Assembly (NCBI RefSeq): GCF_027307225.1
Contig: NZ_DAHUXJ010000142.1
Coordinates: forward strand, 35,062 to 99,061
Direction of reading: 5' to 3'
Length of the DNA: 64,000 bases
Source: Bradyrhizobium sp.
GTDB lineage: Bacteria; Pseudomonadota; Alphaproteobacteria; Rhizobiales; Xanthobacteraceae
Shown here: positions 18,822-27,601 of the stretch, piece after piece
Position numbering within the stretch: the stretch's first letter is position 1
Layout: every line of letters begins with the position of its first letter
Program-made: the position numbers and the translations under genes
Notes under the pieces: generated by a model
Databases searched by the model: none
Told to the model about the DNA's origin: nothing
The model's input: the letters and a program-made list of their open reading frames with translations, nothing else

Positions 18822-19601
18822 ATGCACACGATTGTTTTGGCGACCCAAAAAGGCGGCAGCGGCAAAAGCACGCTGGCGATCGGGCTCGCGCTCGCGGCCA
18901 AGAACGCCGGCCACAACGTGCGGCTGATCGAGACCGACCCGCAAGGCACTTTGTCGAACTGGCAGAGCCGGCGCGGCACGGCCGAGCCGATGGTCGAGGC
19001 CATCTACAATGTCGGCCGCATCGAAACCCGCCTAGAACAGCTCGACTGCGGCGGAGTTACGCTCACCATTATCGACACCGCAAGCGGCGTCAGCGCCATC
19101 ACCGCATCGGCGATCCGTTGCGCCGACCTCTGCCTCATCCCGTCCCGCCCCACGATCACCGACATCGAGTCCAGCGCCGCGACGCTCAAGGCTGTCCGCG
19201 CCTGGCGCAAGCCGTTCGCTTTCGTGCTCAATCAGACGCCGGTGCGCGGCCGCCGCATGGACAACGCGACACAGACCCTTGGCGGCGATGATGCCCGTGC
19301 GATGAGCGAGATGATCGCGCGGCCCTTCATCTCGATGCGCAACGATCATCAGGATGCCCTCGCATCCGGCCTTGCGGTCAGCGAATATGCACCGGGCGGC
19401 AAATCAGCGGAGGAGATCGCTCAGCTCTGGCGATGGACCGAAGCCCGCCTCAACGGCGGTGCATTCGAACTGGACGCGCGTTCGGAGGCAAGTTCTCCGG
19501 CTCGGCCTGAAGCTGGTACGAGTCAAGCGGCGCAGCCCGCGCCCGCGCAGCCACCTCCGGGCCGCCTCGACGGCCTCGCCCCGTGGGACGCCTGCCTTTG
19601 A
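18822..19601 (+). CDS. ParA-family ATPase (orphan)
   Basis: A 259-residue deviant Walker ATPase. KGGSGKSTLAIGLALAAKNA is the ParA/MinD P-loop, ETDPQGTLSNWQSRRG the switch I Asp motif, and LTIIDTASGVSAIT Walker B. ParA proteins position DNA or protein cargo on the nucleoid or membrane. No parB or centromere-like site lies nearby, so it is not a partition pair. The last 45 residues are a low-complexity Ala/Pro tail. Plain 'ParA family' is as far as the sequence goes. Confidence 0.85.
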   Translation: MHTIVLATQKGGSGKSTLAIGLALAAKNAGHNVRLIETDPQGTLSNWQSRRGTAEPMVEAIYNVGRIETRLEQLDCGGVTLTIIDTASGVSAITASAIRCADLCLIPSRPTITDIESSAATLKAVRAWRKPFAFVLNQTPVRGRRMDNATQTLGGDDARAMSEMIARPFISMRNDHQDALASGLAVSEYAPGGKSAEEIAQLWRWTEARLNGGAFELDARSEASSPARPEAGTSQAAQPAPAQPPPGRLDGLAPWDACL

Positions 19602-19644
19602 CGTCGAGCGGATCAACAATGGAAAGCGGTCCTGAAGAGCGGCG

Positions 19645-20526
19645 TTATTTCTGACATTTCGGACACCAGAAGGTCGAGCGGCCGTTCTGGCTGAACCGGC
19701 GGACAATTCCGCCGCAGCCTTTGGTCTGGCACTTCTCGCCCTCGCGGTCGTAGACCTGAAACGAGTGCTGGAAGTAACCGAGTTCACCCGACGTCCGCCG
19801 GTGGTCCCGCAGCGATGAGCCGCCGGCCTTGATGGCCTGATTGAGCACGGCGTGGATCGCCTCCACCAGACGCCGCGCGTGATCGGTCGTCTCACCCTTC
19901 CTTGTGGCCAGCGTCGCCGCCAGTCGCCGCGGCGACAGATGCGCTCGAAACAGCGCCTCACAGACATAGATGTTGCCAAGCCCAGCGACGACGCGCTGAT
20001 CGAGCAGCGCCGCCTTCAGGCCGGTTTTCTTGTTGGCGCATGCGCGCGCCAGCATGTCGGCATCGAACTCATTGCCGAGCGGCTCCGGACCCAGCCCTTC
20101 TAGCAGCGGCTCGTCGTCGATCGCCTTCCGCGCGATCACCTTCATGTAACCGAACCGGCGCGGATCGTTGAAGATGATCGCTGCCCCTGACGACATATAA
20201 AATACCACATGATCGTGGGCGCGATCCGCAGCTCGGGGATGGTGAAACTGACCCGGCGCGTGTCCGTTGTCGTCGTTGACGACGCGAAATGACCCGGACA
20301 TCCCGAGATGCATCAAGAGCACGTCGCCGGAGGCGAGATCGGCCATCAGATATTTGGCCCGCCGGCCAAGCCCGGTCACGGTTTGACCCTCCAGCCGAGC
20401 GACAAAATCTTTTTGAAAGGGAAAGCGCAGGTCCTTGCGGCGGACTTCGGCCTTTTTGATCCGCGCGCCTTCCATGGCCGGCTGCAGGCCTCGGCGAACG
20501 GTCTCGACTTCAGGCAATTCGGGCAT
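19645..20526 (-). CDS. mutM: Formamidopyrimidine-DNA glycosylase
   Basis: MutM (Fpg) excises 8-oxoguanine and formamidopyrimidines and nicks the strand. The 293-residue protein begins MPELPEVETVRRGL, in which Pro2 becomes the N-terminal catalytic amine after Met removal; this fixes the start at ATG 20526 rather than the in-frame ATG 20538. LLMHLGMSGSF and the C-terminal zinc finger (CQTKGC then WCPKC) are intact. It is convergent with parA and divergent from ubiE. Confidence 0.95.
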   Translation of the reverse strand: MPELPEVETVRRGLQPAMEGARIKKAEVRRKDLRFPFQKDFVARLEGQTVTGLGRRAKYLMADLASGDVLLMHLGMSGSFRVVNDDNGHAPGQFHHPRAADRAHDHVVFYMSSGAAIIFNDPRRFGYMKVIARKAIDDEPLLEGLGPEPLGNEFDADMLARACANKKTGLKAALLDQRVVAGLGNIYVCEALFRAHLSPRRLAATLATRKGETTDHARRLVEAIHAVLNQAIKAGGSSLRDHRRTSGELGYFQHSFQVYDREGEKCQTKGCGGIVRRFSQNGRSTFWCPKCQK

Positions 20527-20606
20527 CGGTGCATTCACCTTGAAAGTCTAACGTGATAGCGCCATTGGAACTGCCGCGCTATGGTCCGGATAGGAGAGAC
20601 GAGTAG

Positions 20607-21368
20607 ATGAACCAACCGGACGAAACCACGCATTTCGGCTTCAGGGACGTCCCCCTGGGCGACAAGCAGACGCTGGTCAACGACGTCTTTCACAGCGTAG
20701 CGCGGCGCTACGACCTGATGAACGATCTGATGTCGGGCGGCCTGCATCGCGTCTGGAAAGACCTGATGATCAACGCGCTCAATCCGCCGCGCGGCGATAC
20801 GCCGTTTGCGCTGCTCGACGTCGCCGGCGGCACCGGCGATATCGCTTTCCGCGCGGCGAGCGCCGCGGGTCAGGGCTTCAAGGCGACCGTGTGCGATATC
20901 AATGCCGACATGTTGAATGTGGGGCGCGCACGCGCCGCCACGCGGCACCTCGATGACCGCGTCTCGTTCGTCGAGGGCAATGCCGAGGAGTTGGCTTTTG
21001 CGGACCGCGCATTCGACGCCTACACCGTTGCGTTTGGTATCCGCAATGTGCCGCGGATCGATCGCGCGCTTGCCGAGGCCTACCGCGTGTTGCGTCCGGG
21101 CAGCCGTTTCCTGTGCCTTGAATTCTCGACGGTCGACGTGCCCGGTCTGGATCGCATCTACGATCTGTTTTCGTTCAAGGTGATCCCCCCGCTCGGCCGC
21201 GCCGTGACCGGCGACGCCGACTCCTACCAATATCTCGTGGAATCGATCCGCAAATTTCCAAAGCCCGGCACGTTCGCCGAGATGATCGGCCAGGCCGGCT
21301 TTTCGCGCGTGACCTGGCAGAGTTTCTCGGGCGGAATCGTGGCATTGCATTCGGGCTGGCGTCTGTGA
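20607..21368 (+). CDS. ubiE: Ubiquinone/menaquinone C-methyltransferase
   Basis: UbiE methylates carbon 2 of the benzoquinol ring in ubiquinone synthesis using S-adenosylmethionine. The 253-residue protein has motif I LLDVAGGTGDIAF, the post-motif IRNVPRIDRALAEAYRVLRPG and the usual end FSGGIVALHSGWRL. A GGAGA ribosome site precedes ATG 20607. The stop overlaps the ubiB start (GTGA at 21365), so the two ubiquinone genes are coupled and lead a + strand run continuing through coaBC and dut. Confidence 0.95.
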   Translation: MNQPDETTHFGFRDVPLGDKQTLVNDVFHSVARRYDLMNDLMSGGLHRVWKDLMINALNPPRGDTPFALLDVAGGTGDIAFRAASAAGQGFKATVCDINADMLNVGRARAATRHLDDRVSFVEGNAEELAFADRAFDAYTVAFGIRNVPRIDRALAEAYRVLRPGSRFLCLEFSTVDVPGLDRIYDLFSFKVIPPLGRAVTGDADSYQYLVESIRKFPKPGTFAEMIGQAGFSRVTWQSFSGGIVALHSGWRL

Positions 21369-22939
21369 TTTCGGCAACGATGCACATTGCGCGGATCGTC
21401 CGCGCCGCGTTCGTGTTTGCTCGTGAGGGTGTTTTCGGCACCGTCGATCCTTCGCTGGTGCCGCCGCCCGGACAGCTGGCGCTGAAATTCGCGCGGATGT
21501 TCGAGCGCACCGGCGCCAAGTCGGGACCGAGGCTGTCGCGCGCGCTGACCCGTCTCGGGCCGGCCTATCTCAAGCTGGGACAATTTCTTGCCACGCGGCC
21601 GGACGTCGTTGGCGTCGTACTGGCGCGCGATCTCGAAAGCCTGCAGGACCGCCTGCCGCCGTTCCCACAGGAAGAAGCGGAGACGGTGATCGCAACCTCG
21701 TTCGAGCGCTCTATTGCACAGGCATTTGCGAGCCTCGGTCCGGCGGTCGCCGCCGCTTCGATCGCCCAGGTGCATCGCGGCGAAGTCGCCTATGACGGCG
21801 TTCGCCGCGCGGTCGCGGTGAAGGTGCTGCGGCCCGATGTGGCTTCGCGTTTCCGGCGCGATCTAACCGATTTCTTCTTTGTCGCACGCCAGGCCGAAAT
21901 CTATTCGGCGGAGGCGCGGCGGCTGCGGCTGGTCGAAATCATCAACACCATGTCGCGCTCGGTCGCGATGGAGATGGACCTGCGCCTAGAGGCGGCGGCG
22001 ATGTCGGAGATGGCGGAGAATACCCGCGACGATGCCGACTTTCGCGTGCCCACCGTCGACTGGGATCGCACCACCCATAACGTCCTGACCATGGAGTGGA
22101 TCGACGGCGTTGCGCTGTCCGACCACGCCCGCCTCGCGCAATCCGATATCGACCTGCCGGATCTCGGGCGCAAGGTGATCCAGAGTTTTCTGCGCCACGC
22201 GTTGCGTGACGGCTTTTTCCACGCCGACATGCATCCCGGCAATCTGTTCCTCGACAAGGAAGGTCGGCTGGTCGCAGTCGACTTCGGCATCATGGGCCGG
22301 CTCGGTCCGAAGGAGCGGCGCTTCCTCGCCGAAATTCTGCTTGGCTTCATCATCCGCGACTATCGGCGTGTCGCCGAGGTGCATTTCGAAGCGGGCTACG
22401 TGCCGTCGCATCATTCGGTCGACAACTTCGCGCAAGCGATCCGCGCCATCGGCGAGCCGATCCACAACCGCACGGCCGAAGAAATTTCCATGGCGAAGCT
22501 GTTGACCCTGCTGCTCGAGGTCACCGGCCTGTTCGACATGCGCACCCGACCCGAACTGATCCTGCTGCAAAAAACCATGGTGGTGGTGGAAGGTGTCGCG
22601 CGCAGCTTCGACCCCAGGCTCGATATCTGGAAGGTCGCCGACCCCGTGGTTCGCGAATGGATCGAACGCAATCTCGGCCCGATCGGCCGCATCCAGGGCG
22701 CGATGGCGGGCGCGGGCGAACTCGGACGCGTGGTCGCGAGCCTGCCGTCGCTCGCGACGAGAGCGGTGAGCGTAATCGAACAGTTGGAGACTATGACGCG
22801 CGAGGGGTTGACGCTGTCAGAGGAGACCATTGCGGCGATGGGGCGGACCGAGGGCCGCAAAAGCCGCTGGCGGGCGATCGCGCTCTGGGTCATCGCGCTG
22901 ACCTTCATCGGCATCCTGTTCGCCATCCGCCAGATGTGA
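21365..22939 (+). CDS. ubiB: Ubiquinone biosynthesis ABC1-family protein UbiB
   Basis: UbiB is an atypical protein-kinase-like ATPase that supports hydroxylation steps of ubiquinone synthesis at the inner membrane. The 524-residue protein shows the family marks KxGQ (AYLKLGQFLATRPD) and the Ala-rich loop replacing the Gly-rich loop (AVAAASIAQVH), plus the metal site VAVDFGIMGR. A hydrophobic C-terminal stretch ALWVIALTFIGILFAI is the membrane anchor. Start is GTG 21365 overlapping ubiE; ATG 21380 is an alternative. Its stop overlaps an operator-like sequence for the next gene. Confidence 0.93.
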   Translation: MISATMHIARIVRAAFVFAREGVFGTVDPSLVPPPGQLALKFARMFERTGAKSGPRLSRALTRLGPAYLKLGQFLATRPDVVGVVLARDLESLQDRLPPFPQEEAETVIATSFERSIAQAFASLGPAVAAASIAQVHRGEVAYDGVRRAVAVKVLRPDVASRFRRDLTDFFFVARQAEIYSAEARRLRLVEIINTMSRSVAMEMDLRLEAAAMSEMAENTRDDADFRVPTVDWDRTTHNVLTMEWIDGVALSDHARLAQSDIDLPDLGRKVIQSFLRHALRDGFFHADMHPGNLFLDKEGRLVAVDFGIMGRLGPKERRFLAEILLGFIIRDYRRVAEVHFEAGYVPSHHSVDNFAQAIRAIGEPIHNRTAEEISMAKLLTLLLEVTGLFDMRTRPELILLQKTMVVVEGVARSFDPRLDIWKVADPVVREWIERNLGPIGRIQGAMAGAGELGRVVASLPSLATRAVSVIEQLETMTREGLTLSEETIAAMGRTEGRKSRWRAIALWVIALTFIGILFAIRQM

Positions 22940-22976
22940 TTGCATTGCAGTCGTATATCTGATAGCATTGCTATCA
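22940..22976 (+). promoter_or_regulatory. Candidate coaBC promoter with FitA-type operator
   Basis: TGATAGCA, one T, then TGCTATCA at 22960-22976 is a perfect 8+8 inverted repeat. A weaker copy, TGATTGCATTGCAGTC, starts at 22937, 23 bp (about two helical turns) away. A possible promoter TTGCAT (22940) - 17 bp - TAGCAT (22963) overlaps both. As I recall, FitA of Neisseria gonorrhoeae binds these same 8-bp half-sites. The operator is 22 bp before a gene whose product begins with a FitA-like domain, so autorepression is likely but inferred. Confidence 0.65.
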
Positions 22977-22998
22977 AATCTCCTCGTTGGAGGCAGCA

Positions 22999-24435
22999 AT
23001 GGCCAGCCTGACCATCCGGAAACTGGACGACGCGATCCGCGATGCCCTACGGCTGAGGGCGGCGCGCAGCGGCCGTTCTGTGGAGGATGAGGTTCGGGTC
23101 ATCCTGCGTGAGGCCGCCGAGGGGAGCCCTTCCGCGGTGTCGGCAACCGCATTACGCACCCTGCCAGGCCTCGCCGCACCCTCGTCCCGCCGCGACGTTG
23201 GTCTCGCGCGCGTCACCCTGATCATCGGCGGCGGCATTGCCGCCTACAAGGCGCTCGATCTGATCCGGCGGCTGAAAGAGCGGCAAATCGACGTTCGCTG
23301 CGTCCTAACCAAGGCTGCGCAGCATTTCGTCACGCCGCTGGCCGCAAGCGCGCTGTCGCACGAGCGCTGCTACACGGACCTGTTCGATCCTGGCAGCGAG
23401 TTCGATGCCGGCCACATCCGCTTAGCGCGCAACGGCGACCTGATCGTGGTGGCGCCGGCCACCGCCGACCTGATGGCCAAGATGGCGCACGGCACGGCCG
23501 ATGATCTTGCCAGCGCCATCCTGCTGGCCGCGGGCGTGCCGATCCTGCTGGCGCCGGCGATGAATCCGCTGATGTGGAACAACGCCGCGACGAAGCGCAA
23601 TGTCGCAACGCTGCAACGCGACGGCATCGTCATGATCGGACCCAATGCCGGCGAAATGGCCGAAGCGGGCGAAGCCGGTATGGGGCGAATGGCGGAGCCG
23701 TTGGAAATCGCCCAGGCAGCAGAACGCCTGTTGCGCCCGCCGCGGCCCGAACCACTCGCCGGCAAGCGCATGCTGATCACTGCCGGCCCGACCCATGAGC
23801 CGATCGACCCGGTGCGCTACATCGCCAATCGCTCGTCGGGCAAGCAGGGCTTTGCAATCGCGGCCGCCGCGCACGCCGCCGGCGCCGACGTCACCTTGAT
23901 CTCCGGTCCGGTCGAACTCGGCGATCCCGCCGGTGTGCGAACGATCCACGTGGAATCGGCGCGCGACATGCTGCGTCACGTCGAAGCCACGCTTCCCGTC
24001 GATATCGCCATTTTCGCCGCAGCGGTTGCTGACTGGCGCGTCGCCCATGAGGGAGAGCAAAAATTGAAAAAGACGGCCACCGGCATGCCGCCGCTCCAGC
24101 TCGTCGAAAATCCGGATATTCTGGCGACGATTTCCCACCGCAAGGAAGGGCGGCCGCCGCTGGTGATCGGATTTGCCGCCGAGACCGAACATCTGATCGA
24201 TAACGCTAGGACAAAACTTGCCCGCAAGGGCTGCGACTGGATCGTCGCCAACGACGTCTCGCCTTCGACCGGGGTGATGGGCGGCGACCGCAATACCGTT
24301 CACCTGCTGATCCGCCATGGCGGCAACATCGACGTCGATTCCTGGCCCGTGATGACCAAGGAAGAGGTCGCCACTGAGCTGATCGCGCACGTCGCCAAAG
24401 CCGTTGTCACCGAAGCTTTGGGCCAACCATCATGA
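22999..24435 (+). CDS. coaBC: CoaBC with an N-terminal FitA-like ribbon-helix-helix domain
   Basis: CoaBC joins cysteine to 4'-phosphopantothenate and decarboxylates the product on the way to coenzyme A. The 478-residue protein begins with an unusual segment, MASLTIRKLDDAIRDALRLR to about residue 45, that looks like a FitA/VapB antitoxin DNA-binding domain. CoaC follows from about residue 70 (IIGGGIAAYKALDLIRRL, FDAGHIRLARNGDLIVVAPA) and CoaB from about residue 250 (TAGPTHEPIDPVRYIANRSS, FAAAVADWR). The usual CoaC clamp cysteine seems replaced by alanine (MAEAGEAGMGRM). ATG 22999 has GGAGG 6-7 bp upstream. An in-frame GTG at 23137 with AGGGGAG before it could start CoaBC alone. Confidence 0.88.
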   Translation: MASLTIRKLDDAIRDALRLRAARSGRSVEDEVRVILREAAEGSPSAVSATALRTLPGLAAPSSRRDVGLARVTLIIGGGIAAYKALDLIRRLKERQIDVRCVLTKAAQHFVTPLAASALSHERCYTDLFDPGSEFDAGHIRLARNGDLIVVAPATADLMAKMAHGTADDLASAILLAAGVPILLAPAMNPLMWNNAATKRNVATLQRDGIVMIGPNAGEMAEAGEAGMGRMAEPLEIAQAAERLLRPPRPEPLAGKRMLITAGPTHEPIDPVRYIANRSSGKQGFAIAAAAHAAGADVTLISGPVELGDPAGVRTIHVESARDMLRHVEATLPVDIAIFAAAVADWRVAHEGEQKLKKTATGMPPLQLVENPDILATISHRKEGRPPLVIGFAAETEHLIDNARTKLARKGCDWIVANDVSPSTGVMGGDRNTVHLLIRHGGNIDVDSWPVMTKEEVATELIAHVAKAVVTEALGQPS

Positions 24436-24890
24436 GCAGTTCCGTCAAAGTCGAAGTCCTGCAACTGCCGAACGGCAAAGGCCTGAGCCTGCCGGCCTAT
24501 CAGAGTGCCCTGGCGGCGGGCCTTGACCTGCTCGCCGCGATTCCCGAAGACGCGCCTGTTATCCTGGCGCCGGGAAAATATGCGCTTGTTCCCACCGGAC
24601 TTTCGATCGCGCTTCCTCCCGGCTACGAGGCGCAGGTGCGGCCGCGCTCAGGGCTGGCGGCGAGGCATGGCGTCACCGTGCTGAACGCGCCGGGTACGGT
24701 CGATGCGGATTACCGCGGCGAGATCAGCGTGCCCCTGATCAACCACGGCGACGTGCCGTTTACGGTCCGGCGCGGCGAACGCATCGCGCAGATGGTGATC
24801 GCGCCGGTGGTCCAGGCCGAGTTCGTCCCTGTCGTCAAGTTATCCACCACCGCGCGTGGCAGCGGCGGCTTCGGCTCGACCGGGCGCTAA
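24432..24890 (+). CDS. dut: Deoxyuridine 5'-triphosphate nucleotidohydrolase
   Basis: dUTPase keeps uracil out of DNA and supplies dUMP for thymidylate. The 152-residue trimeric enzyme has all motifs: AGLDLLA (1), RPRSGLAARHGV (2), LNAPGTVDADYRGEI (3), RRGERIAQMVI (4) and the flexible C-terminal GSGGFGSTGR (5). The start overlaps the coaBC stop (ATGA), the widely conserved coaBC-dut pairing. Confidence 0.96.
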   Translation: MSSSVKVEVLQLPNGKGLSLPAYQSALAAGLDLLAAIPEDAPVILAPGKYALVPTGLSIALPPGYEAQVRPRSGLAARHGVTVLNAPGTVDADYRGEISVPLINHGDVPFTVRRGERIAQMVIAPVVQAEFVPVVKLSTTARGSGGFGSTGR

Positions 24891-25081
24891 TCCGTAAAAG
24901 TCCGGCGGCATTTTCCTAAAAGAAGCGCTCCGGTACTGACCTAATCCTCGATTTTTTGCTGACACGATTCGCGTTCACGAAATGGACTCTTACCCGCCCG
25001 GTCCCCTTGGCGATATTGTCGCTTGATTCGCGCACGGCGGGGGATTTCGCCGGGCTTGATGTCGTGCGGATTGGGGTATTC

Positions 25082-27601
25082 ATGTCGGGCGTAGTCGCGG
25101 CGATGCGCCGGGCCTTGCTGTCGTGCACCTTTCTCGCACACGGCGGACGGGCAGCCTTGGGAATGATCGCAGGTGTCACCGGACTGGGCGTGGCCCAGCC
25201 GGCGCACGCGGTCGAGCTGCCTTTTGTACACCTTATCACCAATGTCATCGGCATCAGCCATCAGGAATTCGCCGCGCTGACGGCGGGGTTGTCGTTGCTC
25301 GGCTTTTCGGTCGTCTCCGCCATCCTCTTGATGCGAACGCGGCTGCGCGCGGCACGTACCGAGACGGGACTGCGCGGCGAAATCCAGGGCCTGCAAGGCG
25401 AGGCCGACCGCTACCGCGCGCTGCTGTTCGCCGAGCCGCAAATCCTGATTGCCTGGCCTGCGGGTGAAGATCGGCCGCAAATCAGCGGCGACCTCTCGGC
25501 TCTGGCCGGACAGGAGCAGCCGCAGCGCGTCCTGGCATTCGGGACCTGGCTCGCACCGGGTCCGGCGCGGCAAATGGACCGCGCGATCGACACCTTGCGC
25601 GAAACCGGCGAGGGATTTCTGCTCAACCTGACCACGTCGAAAGGCACGCCCATCGAAGCGCTGGGCCGCGCCATCGGCGGCCAGGCCGTGGTGCGGATCC
25701 GCGAGTTGTCCGGCGTGCGGCGGGAACTCGCTGAAACGAATCTGCGGCACCGGACGCTGTTGCAGGAAACCGAAATGTTGCGCGGCTTCGCGCAAGTCGC
25801 ACCCTGGCCAATCTGGGCCAAACGCCCGGACGGCGGTCTCCAGTATGCCAACGACGCCTACGCCAGGGCGGCAGACGCAGCCAACAGCGCCGACGCGATC
25901 GAACGCAAACTGGAACTGCTCGACAGCGGCAGTCGCGCCGACATGGAGCGCGCGCTGAACGAGACCGCCGCATTCACCGCGCGGCTGCCGATCGTGGTTG
26001 GCGGCGCGCGCCGCTTTTACGACGTGCAGGCGCTCAATGTCGGGGGCGGTAGCGTCGGTATGGCGATCGATGCCTCGGAAGCCAACGCGCTGAACGATGC
26101 ATTGGCGCGGATGATGGATGGCCACCGCCGCACGCTCGATCAATTGTCGTCGGGCGTCGCCGTCTTCGACGGGCGAAGGCGGCTTGCCTTCTATAACGAC
26201 TCCTATCGCCGTCTGTGGGATCTCGACCGCGCCTTCCTCGACAGCAACCCGGACGATTCAAGCGTGCTCGACCGGCTTCGCGCCGCGCGCAAGCTGCCGG
26301 AGCAGCCGGATTTCCGGGCGTGGAAAGCCAGGTTGCATGAGGCCTACCGCGCCGTCGAGGCGGAAAAAGACACCTGGTATCTGCCCGACGGCCGTGCGCT
26401 AAGCGTCGTCACCACGCCCAATCCGGAGGGCGGCGTCACCTATCTGTTCGACGATGTCACCGAAAGCCTCGACCTCGCGCGGCGCTTCGACGGCCTGATC
26501 CGCGTTCAGCGTGAAACGCTGGACAGTCTCACTGAGGCGGTCGCGGTATTCGGCTCTAACGGCCGTGCGCAACTGTTCAATCCAGCTTTCGCCAGCATGT
26601 GGACGCTCTCGCCGGAGGCGCTCGGCGAACAGCCGCACATCAATACCGTCGAGACCTGGTGCAAGCCGCTGTTCGACGACGCGGCAACCTGGCGCATCAT
26701 CCGCGAGGCGGTGACGCGGATCGGCAATCGCGTCGCGGTGCCGCTCAAGCTCGAGCGCAAGGACGGCAGCGTGCTCGACTGCATGACGATGCCGCTACCC
26801 GACGGCGCCACCATGCTGACGTTCCAGGACATCACCGACACCGAAAATGTCGAGCGCGCCTTGCGCGAGCGCAATGAGGCGCTGGAGACCGCCGACCAGA
26901 TGAAGGTGGATTTCGTCCACCACGTCTCCTACGAACTGCGCTCGCCGCTGACCACGATCATCGGATTTGCGCATCTGTTGAACGACCCGACCACCGGTCC
27001 GCTGATGCCCAAGCAGGCCGAATACCTCAACTACATCACCGCTTCGACCAATTCGCTGTTCGCGTTGATCAACAACATTCTCGATCTCGCCAGCATCGAT
27101 GCCGGAGCGATGACGCTCGAGATCGGCCCGGTCGATATCCGCAAAGCCATCGACAACGCGGCAGAGGGCATTCAGGACCGGTTGGCCCACAACCATATCG
27201 ACCTCAAGACCGAGGTTGCTTCGAACATCGGAAGCTTTGTCGCCGATGGCGGGCGCGTGGTGCAGGTACTCTATAACCTGCTCGCCAATGCCGTCGGCTT
27301 TTCGCCACAGGATTCTGCGATTACGCTGAGCGCCAGACGCACCGACCACCACGTCACTTTTGCGGTGACAGATCACGGCCCGGGGATTCCGTCAGAGGTG
27401 AAAGACAAGGTGTTCGATTGGTTCGAGAGCCACTCCAATGGATCGCGGCATCGCGGCGCGGGGCTCGGCCTGCCGCTGGTGAAATCCTTTGTCGAATTGC
27501 ACGGAGGCCGCGTGCGCGTCGATTCGGTGATCGGCAAGGGAACGACCGTGACCTGCGATTTCCCGATCGACCAGGCGGCGCATCGCAACGCCGCTGAATG
27601 A
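25082..27601 (+). CDS. divL: DivL-type sensor kinase with tyrosine in place of the phospho-histidine
   Basis: DivL controls the CckA-CtrA cell-cycle pathway in alphaproteobacteria. The 839-residue protein has an N-terminal membrane segment (ALTAGLSLLGFSVVSAILLM), several PAS-like regions from about residue 120 to 590, a DHp helix and an ATPase domain. In the H-box the acceptor is Tyr617 (HHVSYELRSPLTTIIGFAHL) where ordinary kinases have His; this is the DivL signature. N, G1 and G2 boxes are present (NLLANAVGFSP, DHGPGIP, GAGLGLPLVK). ATG 25082 has GGGG 7 bp upstream; a TTG at 24956 is open but unlikely. The stop overlaps tsaE, as in the Caulobacter divL-tsaE order I recall. Confidence 0.88.
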   Translation: MSGVVAAMRRALLSCTFLAHGGRAALGMIAGVTGLGVAQPAHAVELPFVHLITNVIGISHQEFAALTAGLSLLGFSVVSAILLMRTRLRAARTETGLRGEIQGLQGEADRYRALLFAEPQILIAWPAGEDRPQISGDLSALAGQEQPQRVLAFGTWLAPGPARQMDRAIDTLRETGEGFLLNLTTSKGTPIEALGRAIGGQAVVRIRELSGVRRELAETNLRHRTLLQETEMLRGFAQVAPWPIWAKRPDGGLQYANDAYARAADAANSADAIERKLELLDSGSRADMERALNETAAFTARLPIVVGGARRFYDVQALNVGGGSVGMAIDASEANALNDALARMMDGHRRTLDQLSSGVAVFDGRRRLAFYNDSYRRLWDLDRAFLDSNPDDSSVLDRLRAARKLPEQPDFRAWKARLHEAYRAVEAEKDTWYLPDGRALSVVTTPNPEGGVTYLFDDVTESLDLARRFDGLIRVQRETLDSLTEAVAVFGSNGRAQLFNPAFASMWTLSPEALGEQPHINTVETWCKPLFDDAATWRIIREAVTRIGNRVAVPLKLERKDGSVLDCMTMPLPDGATMLTFQDITDTENVERALRERNEALETADQMKVDFVHHVSYELRSPLTTIIGFAHLLNDPTTGPLMPKQAEYLNYITASTNSLFALINNILDLASIDAGAMTLEIGPVDIRKAIDNAAEGIQDRLAHNHIDLKTEVASNIGSFVADGGRVVQVLYNLLANAVGFSPQDSAITLSARRTDHHVTFAVTDHGPGIPSEVKDKVFDWFESHSNGSRHRGAGLGLPLVKSFVELHGGRVRVDSVIGKGTTVTCDFPIDQAAHRNAAE

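Noticed and set aside
24956..25081. N-terminal extension of divL from TTG 24956
   Set aside because: Rare start without a ribosome site; ATG 25082 has GGGG at proper spacing and gives a sensible membrane protein.
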